The notes under the pieces are model-generated. The model was not told the origin of the DNA. It ran no database searches and saw only the letters and a program-made list of their open reading frames with translations. Below are positions 37,055 through 44,373 of a stretch of DNA of 64,000 bases, in pieces. How positions within the stretch are numbered: the first letter of the stretch is position 1; each line of letters starts with the position of its first letter. The position numbers and the translations under genes were made by a program. The DNA is from Kaistia geumhonensis (GTDB lineage Bacteria > Pseudomonadota > Alphaproteobacteria > Rhizobiales > Kaistiaceae): assembly GCF_030815145.1 (NCBI RefSeq), contig NZ_JAUSWJ010000001.1, forward strand, positions 3,896,501 through 3,960,500. The letters run 5' to 3'.

Positions 37055-38353
37055 TTGCCACAATCCGCATTCCTGACCCGCCAGGCGCCCCTTCTGCGTC
37101 CGGACCCGGGCAGGGTCATCGTCCGTTCGTTCCGCCTCACGGCCGAGCCGCTCGCTCTGAAGCCGGGGGAGAAGACACGCGCCAACCACATTGTCGACCG
37201 CGTCATGGCGCTCGATCCTGAAGCGGCGGCCGCGCAGCTCGCCGAAGTGCTCGAGAATTTCGACGGGCGGCACCGCAACCTGCTCGCGCGTTTCGAAGCA
37301 CGCGCCGACGAGATGGAGCCGGCCTTCGCCGCGCATCCCAGCTTCACGTTGCTGCAACGCCGGCTGGTCGGCGCCTATTTCATGCATGAATATTCGTTCG
37401 AGGCCGCAGCGCTCTTCAACCCGAGCATTGTTCCCCATCCCGATCAAAGCGGCGTCGCCGCCGGTTCCTGCCGGTTCATCGTCAGTCTCCGCGCCGTCGG
37501 TGAAGGTCATGTATCGTCGCTGACATTCCGCTCCGGCATCGTCTCCGCCGACGGCACGATCACCGTCGATCGGACGGAACGGCTTGCGACGCTTCCCCGC
37601 CTCGTGCGCCTCGTCGGAGGCATGGATGGCGACGAGGTGGAAATCGCGTTCTCGGGCGACGAGGACCTCAGCGAGCGGGTGATCTTCCCGGTGACGCCGG
37701 CTCAGGCCAACGGCATCGAGGATGCGCGCTTCGTGGCCTTCGACGAAGGTGGCGGCAGCACGATCTACTACGCGACCTACACGGCCTATAGCGGCAGCAC
37801 GATCCGGTCCGAACTGATCGAGACGCGCGACTTCCGGGTGTTCAATCTCTCGCCGCTCGCCGGTACCGCGGCGCGCAACAAGGGCATGGGCCTCTTCCCG
37901 CGCAAGATCGACGGCCGCTACGCGATGATCGCCCGACAGGACAACGAGAACCTCTATCTCATCTATTCGGACGACCTGCGCATCTGGAACGGAGGCGAGG
38001 CGATCCTGAGGCCGGTCTTTCCGTGGGAGTTCGTGCAGATCGGCAACTGCGGCGCGCCAATCGAGCTCGACGAAGGCTGGCTGCTGCTGATGCACGGCGT
38101 CGGACCGGTCCGTCGCTATTCGATCGGCGCCGCGCTGCTCGACAAGAACGATCCGTCGAAGGTCCTCGGGCGGTCGCATCGACCTCTGCTCCGACCCGAG
38201 CCGGCCGAGCGGGAGGGCTATGTGCCGAACGTCGTCTACACCTGCGGCGCCATGCGCCACGGCGATCAGATCATTCTCCCCTACGCCGTTTCCGACACCT
38301 TCACGAACTTCGCGACCATCCGCATCGATGACTTGCTGAAGAGCCTGGACTGA
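37055..38353 (+). CDS. GH130 family mannoside phosphorylase/hydrolase
   Basis: A 432-residue beta-propeller enzyme of GH130. Visible cues are FNPSIVPHPDQ, ANGIEDARFVAF (the Asp after Glu corresponds to the family proton donor), RNKGMGLFPRKIDGRYAMIARQD and LIYSDDLRIWNGG, then VYTCGAMRHGDQIILPYAVSD. GH130 includes phosphorylases and hydrolases of beta-1,4- and beta-1,2-mannosides; which one is not decided here. The N-terminal 100 residues before the propeller are longer than in minimal members. Likely start is a TTG at 37055, no better start is available. 40 bases after the glycosyltransferase. Confidence 0.85.
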   Translation: MPQSAFLTRQAPLLRPDPGRVIVRSFRLTAEPLALKPGEKTRANHIVDRVMALDPEAAAAQLAEVLENFDGRHRNLLARFEARADEMEPAFAAHPSFTLLQRRLVGAYFMHEYSFEAAALFNPSIVPHPDQSGVAAGSCRFIVSLRAVGEGHVSSLTFRSGIVSADGTITVDRTERLATLPRLVRLVGGMDGDEVEIAFSGDEDLSERVIFPVTPAQANGIEDARFVAFDEGGGSTIYYATYTAYSGSTIRSELIETRDFRVFNLSPLAGTAARNKGMGLFPRKIDGRYAMIARQDNENLYLIYSDDLRIWNGGEAILRPVFPWEFVQIGNCGAPIELDEGWLLLMHGVGPVRRYSIGAALLDKNDPSKVLGRSHRPLLRPEPAEREGYVPNVVYTCGAMRHGDQIILPYAVSDTFTNFATIRIDDLLKSLD

Positions 38354-38381
38354 GTAACTGCCTCCGTGCCAGCAGCAGGGG

Positions 38382-39098
38382 TCAACGGTCCTCCTTGGGC
38401 CCCCGCGCCACGATCGTGAGCGCTCCATCGGGCAGCGGCTTCTGCAGCGCGATCGCGTCGGCGGCGGTCGGCGCGGTCAGCCAGGCGTCGACCTCCTCGG
38501 GCGTGCGCAGGATGACCGGCATCGCCTTGGGGTGAACGGCGCCGACCTCGGCATTGGGCTCGGTGGTGAGGAAGCCGTAGAGGTCGATCGTCTCCGGGCC
38601 GGTCCTCACCTTGCGCACGCCGGTCCATTGCGGAACCCAGATTCCGGCGAAGAAGGCGAGGGGGCGGCTGTCGCAGAGCGCGAACCAGATGTCGCCGCCG
38701 GCCTCCTTGTTGAACTCGCTGAACGAGGTGAAGGGCACGACGCAGCGGTTGGGGATGTCCAGCCAGCGCGTCCAGTGCCTGCTCGCCGTGTTGCGGATAT
38801 TGGTCGTGCCGCTGTCGGGTTCGGCCTTCAGAAGTGCCTGGAAGTCGACCTCCTTGCCCTTGGCGCGCAACTTGTCGGCGCGCTTGCTCGTCGCCGCGAA
38901 CAGCGCCTGCGACGACGAGGGCATGCCCCAGCGGGCCATGGCGAGTTCGCGGCCCTCCGGCGCGTTGCGCACGATCGGCGCCGCATAGTCCGGGAAGATG
39001 CCCGGCATCGGCGCCAGATTGCCGGTCAGGTCGGCATAGAACCGGGCGAAGGCGCGGATCGCCTCCTGGTTCGAGGTCATGGAGTAGAGATTGCACAT
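38382..39098 (-). CDS. yedK: SOS response-associated peptidase YedK/HMCES family
   Basis: A 238-residue SRAP protein that forms a covalent thiazolidine link with abasic sites in single-stranded DNA. The catalytic Cys2 is exposed by the start MCNLYSMTSN; the Glu of the FSEF segment (family FYEW) and the His in AVHPKAMPVIL are conserved. ATG 39098 is therefore the correct start although the frame stays open upstream. A LexA-type box lies at 39172-39186, so SOS induction is likely. Convergent with the GH130 gene. Confidence 0.92.
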   Translation of the reverse strand: MCNLYSMTSNQEAIRAFARFYADLTGNLAPMPGIFPDYAAPIVRNAPEGRELAMARWGMPSSSQALFAATSKRADKLRAKGKEVDFQALLKAEPDSGTTNIRNTASRHWTRWLDIPNRCVVPFTSFSEFNKEAGGDIWFALCDSRPLAFFAGIWVPQWTGVRKVRTGPETIDLYGFLTTEPNAEVGAVHPKAMPVILRTPEEVDAWLTAPTAADAIALQKPLPDGALTIVARGPKEDR

Positions 39099-39171
39099 GG
39101 CCCCGAGCATGCCATGACGCGCGGGGGCCATCCACAGCCGCCCGGCGGTTGATTGACTCTGCCTCAAACGA

Positions 39172-39186
39172 GAACATTATAAGAAC
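39172..39186. promoter_or_regulatory. LexA operator (alphaproteobacterial type)
   Basis: GAAC-N7-GAAC (GTTC-N7-GTTC on the other strand), a perfect match to the direct-repeat SOS box known in Alphaproteobacteria. It lies 74 bases upstream of the yedK start on the minus strand and 23 bases upstream of the ATG at 39210 on the plus strand, inside an A+T-rich ATTATAAG stretch that could serve as a -10 region. One operator can thus serve both divergent units. Confidence 0.75.
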
Positions 39187-39209
39187 AAAATGAGGCAGCG
39201 GAGGCGGCG

Positions 39210-39410
39210 ATGGCCGAGCCGGACGACGAGGGCCAGGGGCTCGACGACTTCACCGAGCAGGAGAAAGCGCTGCTGCGCCGCGTCGACGAGCTGATCGCGG
39301 TGCATGGCGGCGATCTTCGCGCCGTCATCGAAACGCTGCTGATGGCCTATGACGACCGGGTCGAGCAGGTCTCCTTCGGCTTCGTGCGCGGGCGAGGCCG
39401 TGGCGGATGA
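39210..39410 (+). CDS. small hypothetical protein, putative SOS gene
   Basis: A 66-residue acidic helical protein (MAEPDDEGQGLDDFTEQEKA, then LLRRVDELIAVHGGDLRAVI and a GRGRGG tail). GGAGGCGGCG precedes the ATG. It begins 23 bases after the LexA box and overlaps the next gene by 11 bases. No known domain; the LL..VDELI..HGGDLRAVIETLL pattern suggests a compact helical bundle. Confidence 0.6.
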   Translation: MAEPDDEGQGLDDFTEQEKALLRRVDELIAVHGGDLRAVIETLLMAYDDRVEQVSFGFVRGRGRGG

Positions 39411-39738
39411 CGAGGGCTCTCGCCGGCGCCTGACTCCCTGGGGGATCATCCAGCGGCTGGAGAGGCTCGTCGAACGGCAGAAGGGCGCGCGACTGACCTG
39501 GGAGACCAGCGTCGTCGTGCTGGAGTCGCTCCGCGCCTATGTCGCCAATCCGAAGCGCGACGCGCTGGCACGGATCATCTGCATGCGCTGGCATGCCCGG
39601 CCGGAGCCCTGCGATCCGCTCTGCCGACGCTGCCTCGATCTCGGCCACGAGCTCAAATGCATGATGCGCGGCGAGCCCGACCATTTCGGTGACCGCGGCT
39701 GGTATGACGGCGGGCACCGCAAGCACCAGAAGCGCTAG
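39400..39738 (+). CDS. hypothetical protein, second gene of putative SOS operon
   Basis: About 112 residues from a GTG at 39400 (GCGAGG just upstream); an ATG at 39349 would overlap the preceding gene by 62 bases and is less likely. The C-terminal half holds a cysteine/histidine cluster, MRWHARPEPCDPLCRRCLDLGHELKCMMRG, which could bind a metal (Cys at four places, two His) and resembles a zinc knuckle without matching a known one. Function unknown; shared LexA control with the gene before it is inferred. Confidence 0.55.
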   Translation: MADDEGSRRRLTPWGIIQRLERLVERQKGARLTWETSVVVLESLRAYVANPKRDALARIICMRWHARPEPCDPLCRRCLDLGHELKCMMRGEPDHFGDRGWYDGGHRKHQKR

Positions 39739-39823
39739 CCGCAGCCGAGTCGCGAATCCTCTGGATCGATTTTTTGCGATGGAAGGGACAGCGACTGGCC
39801 CATCCGGTCCGGCGTCGTGATTG

Positions 39824-39943
39824 TCACATCCCGAGATCGTCGCGGGGCCGGGCACGGTCCGACTGCTCCCGGACCAGCCGGCGCGCCTTTCGTGCCCGAT
39901 AGAAGAAGCCGACACAGGTCGCGACAATGGCGGAGATCAGCAT
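39824..39943 (-). CDS. possible 39-residue single-pass membrane protein
   Basis: Reading minus from ATG 39941-39943: MLISAIVATCVGFFYRARKA, then a positively charged tail ending DDLGM. One short hydrophobic segment (2-15) followed by RARKARR, in agreement with the positive-inside rule. GGGGGA lies about 9 bases upstream. The gap 39739-40100 is otherwise empty. This is too small for composition tests, so it may be chance. Confidence 0.35.
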   Translation of the reverse strand: MLISAIVATCVGFFYRARKARRLVREQSDRARPRDDLGM

Positions 39944-40100
39944 GTGGGCGGTTCCCCCGAACGGCCAGCTCGAAGATCAGGCCCGTTTCATAGCACGTCG
40001 ATGACCCGGAGAGGAGCGACCCGGGATCGACCAAAGGGAGGAGGTGCAGAAGGGGGTTGCGTTCGGACGGCTGCCGTCCTACAAGCCGCTTCCCAATTGG

Positions 40101-40180
<80 letters not shown>

Positions 40181-40208
40181 CGCCGTCTCGACGGCTTCTC
40201 CCGCATAC

Positions 40209-41558
40209 TCATCGATCCTTCGGCAGCGTCACTTCGGCGCGAAAGCCGTCGTCTCGTCCCGGAACCGGCGAGAGCAGATCGAGCGTCCCGCCGGCGCTTT
40301 CCACCAGTTCTGCGACGATGGCGAGGCCGAGCCCCGATCCCGGCGCGGCAGTGTTTCCGCGGGCGAAGCGCCGGGCGAGACTTGCGAGAAGATCCGGAGC
40401 GACCGCGGGACCCTCGCTGGTGACGGCGACGACGCCATTCGAGGGGACGGTGACTGCGATCAGTCCCCCGGCCGGTCCGTGTCTCAGCGCATTCTCGATC
40501 AGGTTGCGGATCGCGATGCCAAAGGCGTCGACGTCGAACGGCGCGACCAGAGAGGCGCCCGCGGCGACCGTCAGCGATAGCCGTTCGGGCCGCACCATCG
40601 ACCGCCGCGTATCTTCGACCACCAGGCGGAGCGCGGGCATCAGGTCGGCAGAACGCTCCGTCAGCGCGATGCCGGCATCGGCGCGGGCGAGCTGAAGCAG
40701 CTTCTCCGAGAGGTGACGCAGCCGGCTGAGGCTCTCTTCCACCTGTCGGGCGCGGGCCTCGGCCGGATGTCCCCTGAGCTCGGCGATGAGGCGCTGCGTC
40801 TGGGCGAGGCTCCCGGCAATCGGTGTCCTCAGTTCATGGGCGCTGTTCGCGGCGAGGGCCCGCTCCGCGGCAATCGCCGCGCCGAGCCGGGCGATCAGCG
40901 ACTGCACCGCCTCGGCGGTCGGGACCAGTTCCTTCGGCAGCGGACCTATGTCGATCGGGTCGAGATGGCGTGCATCGCGCCGCGCGATCTCGGCGCTGAA
41001 CCCGGTGAGCGGCCTGAGGCCCGTCCGGACGACGACGAAGATGCCGATCGCCGAGAGCGGAATCAGGAGAACGATCGGCAGCAGCAGCGAGAGCAGAGTC
41101 TCGTGCAGGGCACCCGCGCGGCGGCTGCGCGATTCCGCCACCTGGATGAAGAGCCGGCCGGAGCGATTGCCGATGGTGAAGATGCGCCAGTCGTCCTCCA
41201 CCGCGAAGCCTTCCGCGAGCGGCGCCGCGAACGGCTTCGCGGGAGCGTCGAAGGAGCGGAGCAGCACCGTGCCGTCTCCGCGACGCACCTGGTAGACGAT
41301 GTACTCGCCATCGTCGGCATCGAGAATCGGGACCTCGTGGGCATAGTCCTCGCCCTCGGCCTCCCCGCCCTCCGCTAGGCCTTCGGCCGCCAGCGCCAGC
41401 AGCCGCTCGGCCGTTTCGCGCAATCCCCCGTCGAACGCCTCCTCGAGTTGGTGGCGAAGGATGACGAAGCCGATCGCGGCCCCGAACAGCCACAGCAGCA
41501 CGGCGCCGAGGCTGAGCCACAGGATGAGGCGGCCTGTCAGGCTGGCGGGCCGCCTCAT
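40209..41558 (-). CDS. two-component sensor histidine kinase
   Basis: 449 residues: membrane helix (about 10-32), periplasmic sensor segment (33-165), second helix (LLSLLLPIVLLIPLSAIGIFVVV), HAMP-like linker, dimerisation domain with SAHELRTPIAG (His241) and an ATPase domain with NLIENALRHG and GSGLGLAIVAELV. The N box reads NLIENALRH; one D-x-G box is weak (SEGPAVAPD), typical of QseC/TctE-like kinases. Its ATG overlaps the stop of the response regulator gene by four bases. The signal is unknown; the divergent PepSY and cytochrome genes are likely targets. Confidence 0.9.
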   Translation of the reverse strand: MRRPASLTGRLILWLSLGAVLLWLFGAAIGFVILRHQLEEAFDGGLRETAERLLALAAEGLAEGGEAEGEDYAHEVPILDADDGEYIVYQVRRGDGTVLLRSFDAPAKPFAAPLAEGFAVEDDWRIFTIGNRSGRLFIQVAESRSRRAGALHETLLSLLLPIVLLIPLSAIGIFVVVRTGLRPLTGFSAEIARRDARHLDPIDIGPLPKELVPTAEAVQSLIARLGAAIAAERALAANSAHELRTPIAGSLAQTQRLIAELRGHPAEARARQVEESLSRLRHLSEKLLQLARADAGIALTERSADLMPALRLVVEDTRRSMVRPERLSLTVAAGASLVAPFDVDAFGIAIRNLIENALRHGPAGGLIAVTVPSNGVVAVTSEGPAVAPDLLASLARRFARGNTAAPGSGLGLAIVAELVESAGGTLDLLSPVPGRDDGFRAEVTLPKDR

Positions 41559-42214
41559 TCGGCGGACAGCCGGTAGCCGAGGCCGCGCACCGTCCGGATG
41601 AGATCGACGCCAAGCTTCTTGCGCAGGCGGCTGACATAGACCTCGACGGCGTTCGACTCGATTTCGGCGCCGAAGGCGTAGAGCGCCTCCTCCAGCTGCT
41701 GCCGCGAGACGAGAACGCCCGGATGCTGGCAGAGCCGCTCCAGGACCGCCCATTCGCGCGCCGTGAGCTCGAGCAGGCGTCCTTCGACGGTCGCGGTGCG
41801 ATGCGCCTGGTCGACCTCGAGCGGTCCGAGGACGAGGAGCGGGTTGGGGTTCCCCGCATAGCGCCGCGCGACCGCGCCGAGCCGCGCCGTCAGCTCCGAA
41901 AGATCGAAGGGTTTCACGAGATAGTCGTCGGCGCCGGCATTCAAGCCCTCGATGCGGGTGGAGAGCTGGTCCATGGCGGTGAGGATGATCACCGGAGTCA
42001 CGTCGCCGCGCCGGCGCAACTGCTTGAGAAAATCGAGGCCGCGTCCGTCCGGGAGGCCGAGATCGAGCAGGATGAGATCATAGGAAACGGTCTGCCGGGC
42101 GGCGAGCGCATCGTCGAGCCGGCGCACCCAGTCGACGGCATGGCCGTCGGCATCGAGATGATCGCCGAGCGCGCCGCCCAGCATCGGGTCGTCTTCGATC
42201 AGGAGGATGCGCAT
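41555..42214 (-). CDS. OmpR-family response regulator
   Basis: 219 residues. Receiver (1-115) with D8/D9, phosphoacceptor in LILLDLGLPDGRG (D51 region) and Lys in YLVKPFDLSEL; C-terminal winged helix (about 125-217) with LTAREWAVLERL and VEVYVSRLRKKLGVDLIRTVRGLGYRL. It resembles the QseB/TctD/FeuP group. First gene of the pair with the sensor kinase; divergent from the PepSY gene, with a 146-base gap for both promoters. Confidence 0.92.
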   Translation of the reverse strand: MRILLIEDDPMLGGALGDHLDADGHAVDWVRRLDDALAARQTVSYDLILLDLGLPDGRGLDFLKQLRRRGDVTPVIILTAMDQLSTRIEGLNAGADDYLVKPFDLSELTARLGAVARRYAGNPNPLLVLGPLEVDQAHRTATVEGRLLELTAREWAVLERLCQHPGVLVSRQQLEEALYAFGAEIESNAVEVYVSRLRKKLGVDLIRTVRGLGYRLSAE

Positions 42215-42360
42215 CGCTTTCTCGTGCCCCGGTCGCAGTGAAGCCGCCGAAGCTGACGGGGAGCTTACGGCCCGCGGGCGCTTCCGTCAGCCTCGCGTCA
42301 GCGGGGCGGGCCAAAAGGGCGCCGTCGACACGATCGACAGGCAACAGATGAGGCTTCCCG

Positions 42361-42627
42361 ATGAAGTTCGTCCTTTCCGCCGTCGCGCTGGCCGCGACGC
42401 TCGCCTCCACCGCCCCGGCCTTCGCCGCCGATGTCTGCAACGTCCCGACCGACAAGGCGCAGTCGGTGGATGCGCTGAAGGCGCAGCTGGAGAAGGAAGG
42501 CTGGAGCGTCCGCAAGATCAAGCATCAGAAGGGCTGCTACGAGGCCTATGCCGTCAAGGGCAAGGAGCGCATGGAGAAGCTCTTCGACCCCGAAACGCTG
42601 AAGATGCTGGATGTCGAGGCCGATTGA
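42361..42627 (+). CDS. PepSY domain periplasmic protein
   Basis: An 88-residue secreted protein. Signal peptide MKFVLSAVALAATLASTAPAFAA (likely cut after AFA near residue 22), then one PepSY domain: SVDALKAQLEKEGWSVRKIK and YEAYAVKGKERMEKLFDPETLKML. Cys26 and the Cys in KGCYEAY could form a disulfide. GAGG lies ahead of the start. PepSY proteins beside QseB-like systems and b-type cytochromes are common; a sensing or redox-accessory role is inferred. Confidence 0.88.
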   Translation: MKFVLSAVALAATLASTAPAFAADVCNVPTDKAQSVDALKAQLEKEGWSVRKIKHQKGCYEAYAVKGKERMEKLFDPETLKMLDVEAD

Positions 42628-42637
42628 GGCCGCGGCG

Positions 42638-43177
42638 ATGACCGGCCGCGTCAGGGTCTGGGATCCGGTGGTGCGCGCCTTCCACTGGGGGCTCGTCGTC
42701 GCGATCGCGACGGCGTGGCTCTCGGCCGGAGAATGGCAGGCGGTGCACGAGGTCGCCGGCTATTGCGCCGCGGCGCTCATCGCGATCCGCCTCGTCTGGG
42801 GCGTGATCGGTCCGCGCGAGGCGCGCTTCTCCGCCTTCGTCCGCCGCCCCTCCGTCGTGTTCGGCTACCTGAAGGACATCGCCGCCGGCCGCGAGCGGCG
42901 CTTTCTCGGCCATAACCCTGCCGGCGGCGCGATGATCGTGGCGCTGATCCTCGCGATCATCGCGCAGGCCTCGATGGGCTACCTGCTGACGACCGACGCC
43001 TTCTTCGGCGTCGACTGGCTGGAGGAGCTTCACGAGGCGCTCGCCTACGGGATCCTCGGCCTGATCGGACTGCATCTCGCCGGCGTCCTTCTCGCCAGCA
43101 TCCGCCATCGCGAGAATCTCCCGCTCGCCATGGTCACGGGCCGCAAGCGTCCACTCCTCGCGGACGAGGCGCACTGA
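42638..43177 (+). CDS. cytochrome b561-type membrane protein
   Basis: A 179-residue protein with four or five membrane helices. Histidines for two b hemes are in place: AFHWGLV, QAVHEVAGY, EELHEALAYG and GLHLAGVL. The motif VWDPVVRAFHW at the N-terminus is typical. It starts 10 bases after the PepSY stop (GAGG eight bases from ATG 42638); an ATG at 42611 would overlap PepSY and is less likely. Probably moves electrons from the quinol pool to a periplasmic partner. Confidence 0.88.
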   Translation: MTGRVRVWDPVVRAFHWGLVVAIATAWLSAGEWQAVHEVAGYCAAALIAIRLVWGVIGPREARFSAFVRRPSVVFGYLKDIAAGRERRFLGHNPAGGAMIVALILAIIAQASMGYLLTTDAFFGVDWLEELHEALAYGILGLIGLHLAGVLLASIRHRENLPLAMVTGRKRPLLADEAH

Positions 43178-43240
43178 GCTCGCTATTCCGCGGTGCCACG
43201 GCCGGCGCGCCCTGCGCGCGCCGCCTCCGTGCCGCGGACG

Positions 43241-43270
43241 CGGCCGGACGGGACCCACACCGTCCGGCCG
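43241..43270. terminator. strong hairpin between cytochrome b561 and GntR-family gene
   Basis: A perfect 10-bp stem CGGCCGGACG/CGTCCGGCCG and a 10-base loop, in the 163-base gap between two converging stops. No T-run follows on either strand, so it may be a barrier or partly rho-dependent. Confidence 0.45.
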
Positions 43271-43340
43271 CCCTCCCGGTCCGCGCCCGTGGGCGCGCGC
43301 CGCCTGGATCCTTTCACCGACAACCGCATGCCTCGATCCG

Positions 43341-44351
43341 TCAGCGCTGGACCTCGACGAGGAAGGGCACGCGGCGGTCGGCGGGGAGGGGGCCGAGCTG
43401 CCTGAGCCGCGCGACGTTCGGTGCCAGAGAGCGACGGAGATGCGCATCGAGCGCCTGCATGGCCCCCGTCGCGTCGCCCGCGATCAGGCGGTCATAGACG
43501 GCGAGATGCTCGCCGAGCATGGTTTCGATCTCGGCATCGTCCAGGAAGAGCCGGAACGTGTCGTGGATCGCGATCAGCGGCAGCTGGCTGCGATGAATGG
43601 CGTCGCGGAGCTGGCCATTGGGGCAGCGCAGCACGGTATCGACATGGAGGTCGTGTTCGAGACGTTCCATGCGGGCCGGCGTGCGACGGCCAGCCTGGGT
43701 CGACGCGACGCGATCGCGCTTGGCCACCAGGTCGCGCCGGTCGAGCGCGGGCATCGCCTGCGCCAGCGCCAGCGGCTCCATCAGCCAGCGGATCTCGAAA
43801 TGCTCACCCATCAGCTCCGGCGTGAGCGGGCCGGCGTACCAGCGCTGGTTTCGGTCCTGCATGATCAGCCCGGCGCGATCGAGCCGCGCGATGATCTCGT
43901 GCGCGACCGTGCGGCTGACGCCGTAGTGCTCGGCCAGCATGCTCTCGTTGAGGAGGAAGCGGCCATGCGCCATGCTCGCAGCGACGATGTGCTCGACCTC
44001 GGGATAGATGCGGGCGCGGCGGCTGCGCGGCGCGCCGGACTGGCCCATCTCCTCCGGCAGCACCAGGCCCGCCTCGACGAGATCCAGCCGCATCGGCGCG
44101 GCGCCGCCGGCGATGACCAGTCCGCGGCCGTCGAAGGGCTCGAGCAGCCCCTCGGCCTGCAGGCGGCGCAGGGCCGCGGCGGCGGGGACGCGGCTCGAGC
44201 CGAAGGCGCGGGCGACCGCCGCCTCGCCGACCACGAGCCCCGGCGGGAGCTGCCCGCCGGCGACATGCTGGCGCAGCACGCGATAGATGACCTCGTAAAG
44301 CGGCAACTCGCCGTCGGCGCGTTCGGCCGTCTCGGCTGCCGTCGTCGTCAC
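43341..44351 (-). CDS. GntR/FCD-like regulator with two winged-helix domains
   Basis: 336 residues. An N-terminal winged helix (about 16-82: LPLYEVIYRVLRQHVAGGQL, SSRVPAAAALRRLQAEGLLE) is followed by a second one (about 115-181: HGRFLLNESMLAEHYGVSRT, VAHEIIARLDRAGLIMQ) and then an FCD-type helical ligand domain (HDLHVDTVLRCPNGQLRD, HLAVYDRLIAGDATGAM). A usual GntR/FCD protein has one winged helix and about 230 residues, so this is a duplicated form. It is the last gene after the second ribose-type importer (22 bases from the ATPase gene) and probably controls it. Confidence 0.85.
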   Translation of the reverse strand: MTTTAAETAERADGELPLYEVIYRVLRQHVAGGQLPPGLVVGEAAVARAFGSSRVPAAAALRRLQAEGLLEPFDGRGLVIAGGAAPMRLDLVEAGLVLPEEMGQSGAPRSRRARIYPEVEHIVAASMAHGRFLLNESMLAEHYGVSRTVAHEIIARLDRAGLIMQDRNQRWYAGPLTPELMGEHFEIRWLMEPLALAQAMPALDRRDLVAKRDRVASTQAGRRTPARMERLEHDLHVDTVLRCPNGQLRDAIHRSQLPLIAIHDTFRLFLDDAEIETMLGEHLAVYDRLIAGDATGAMQALDAHLRRSLAPNVARLRQLGPLPADRRVPFLVEVQR

Positions 44352-44373
44352 GGCTCAGTCTCCACCGCCGCGC

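Noticed and set aside
33032-38353. Complete genomic island inserted at tRNA-Met
   Set aside because: No integrase, no transposase and no repeated tRNA end was found by eye; only the short atypical stretch remains.
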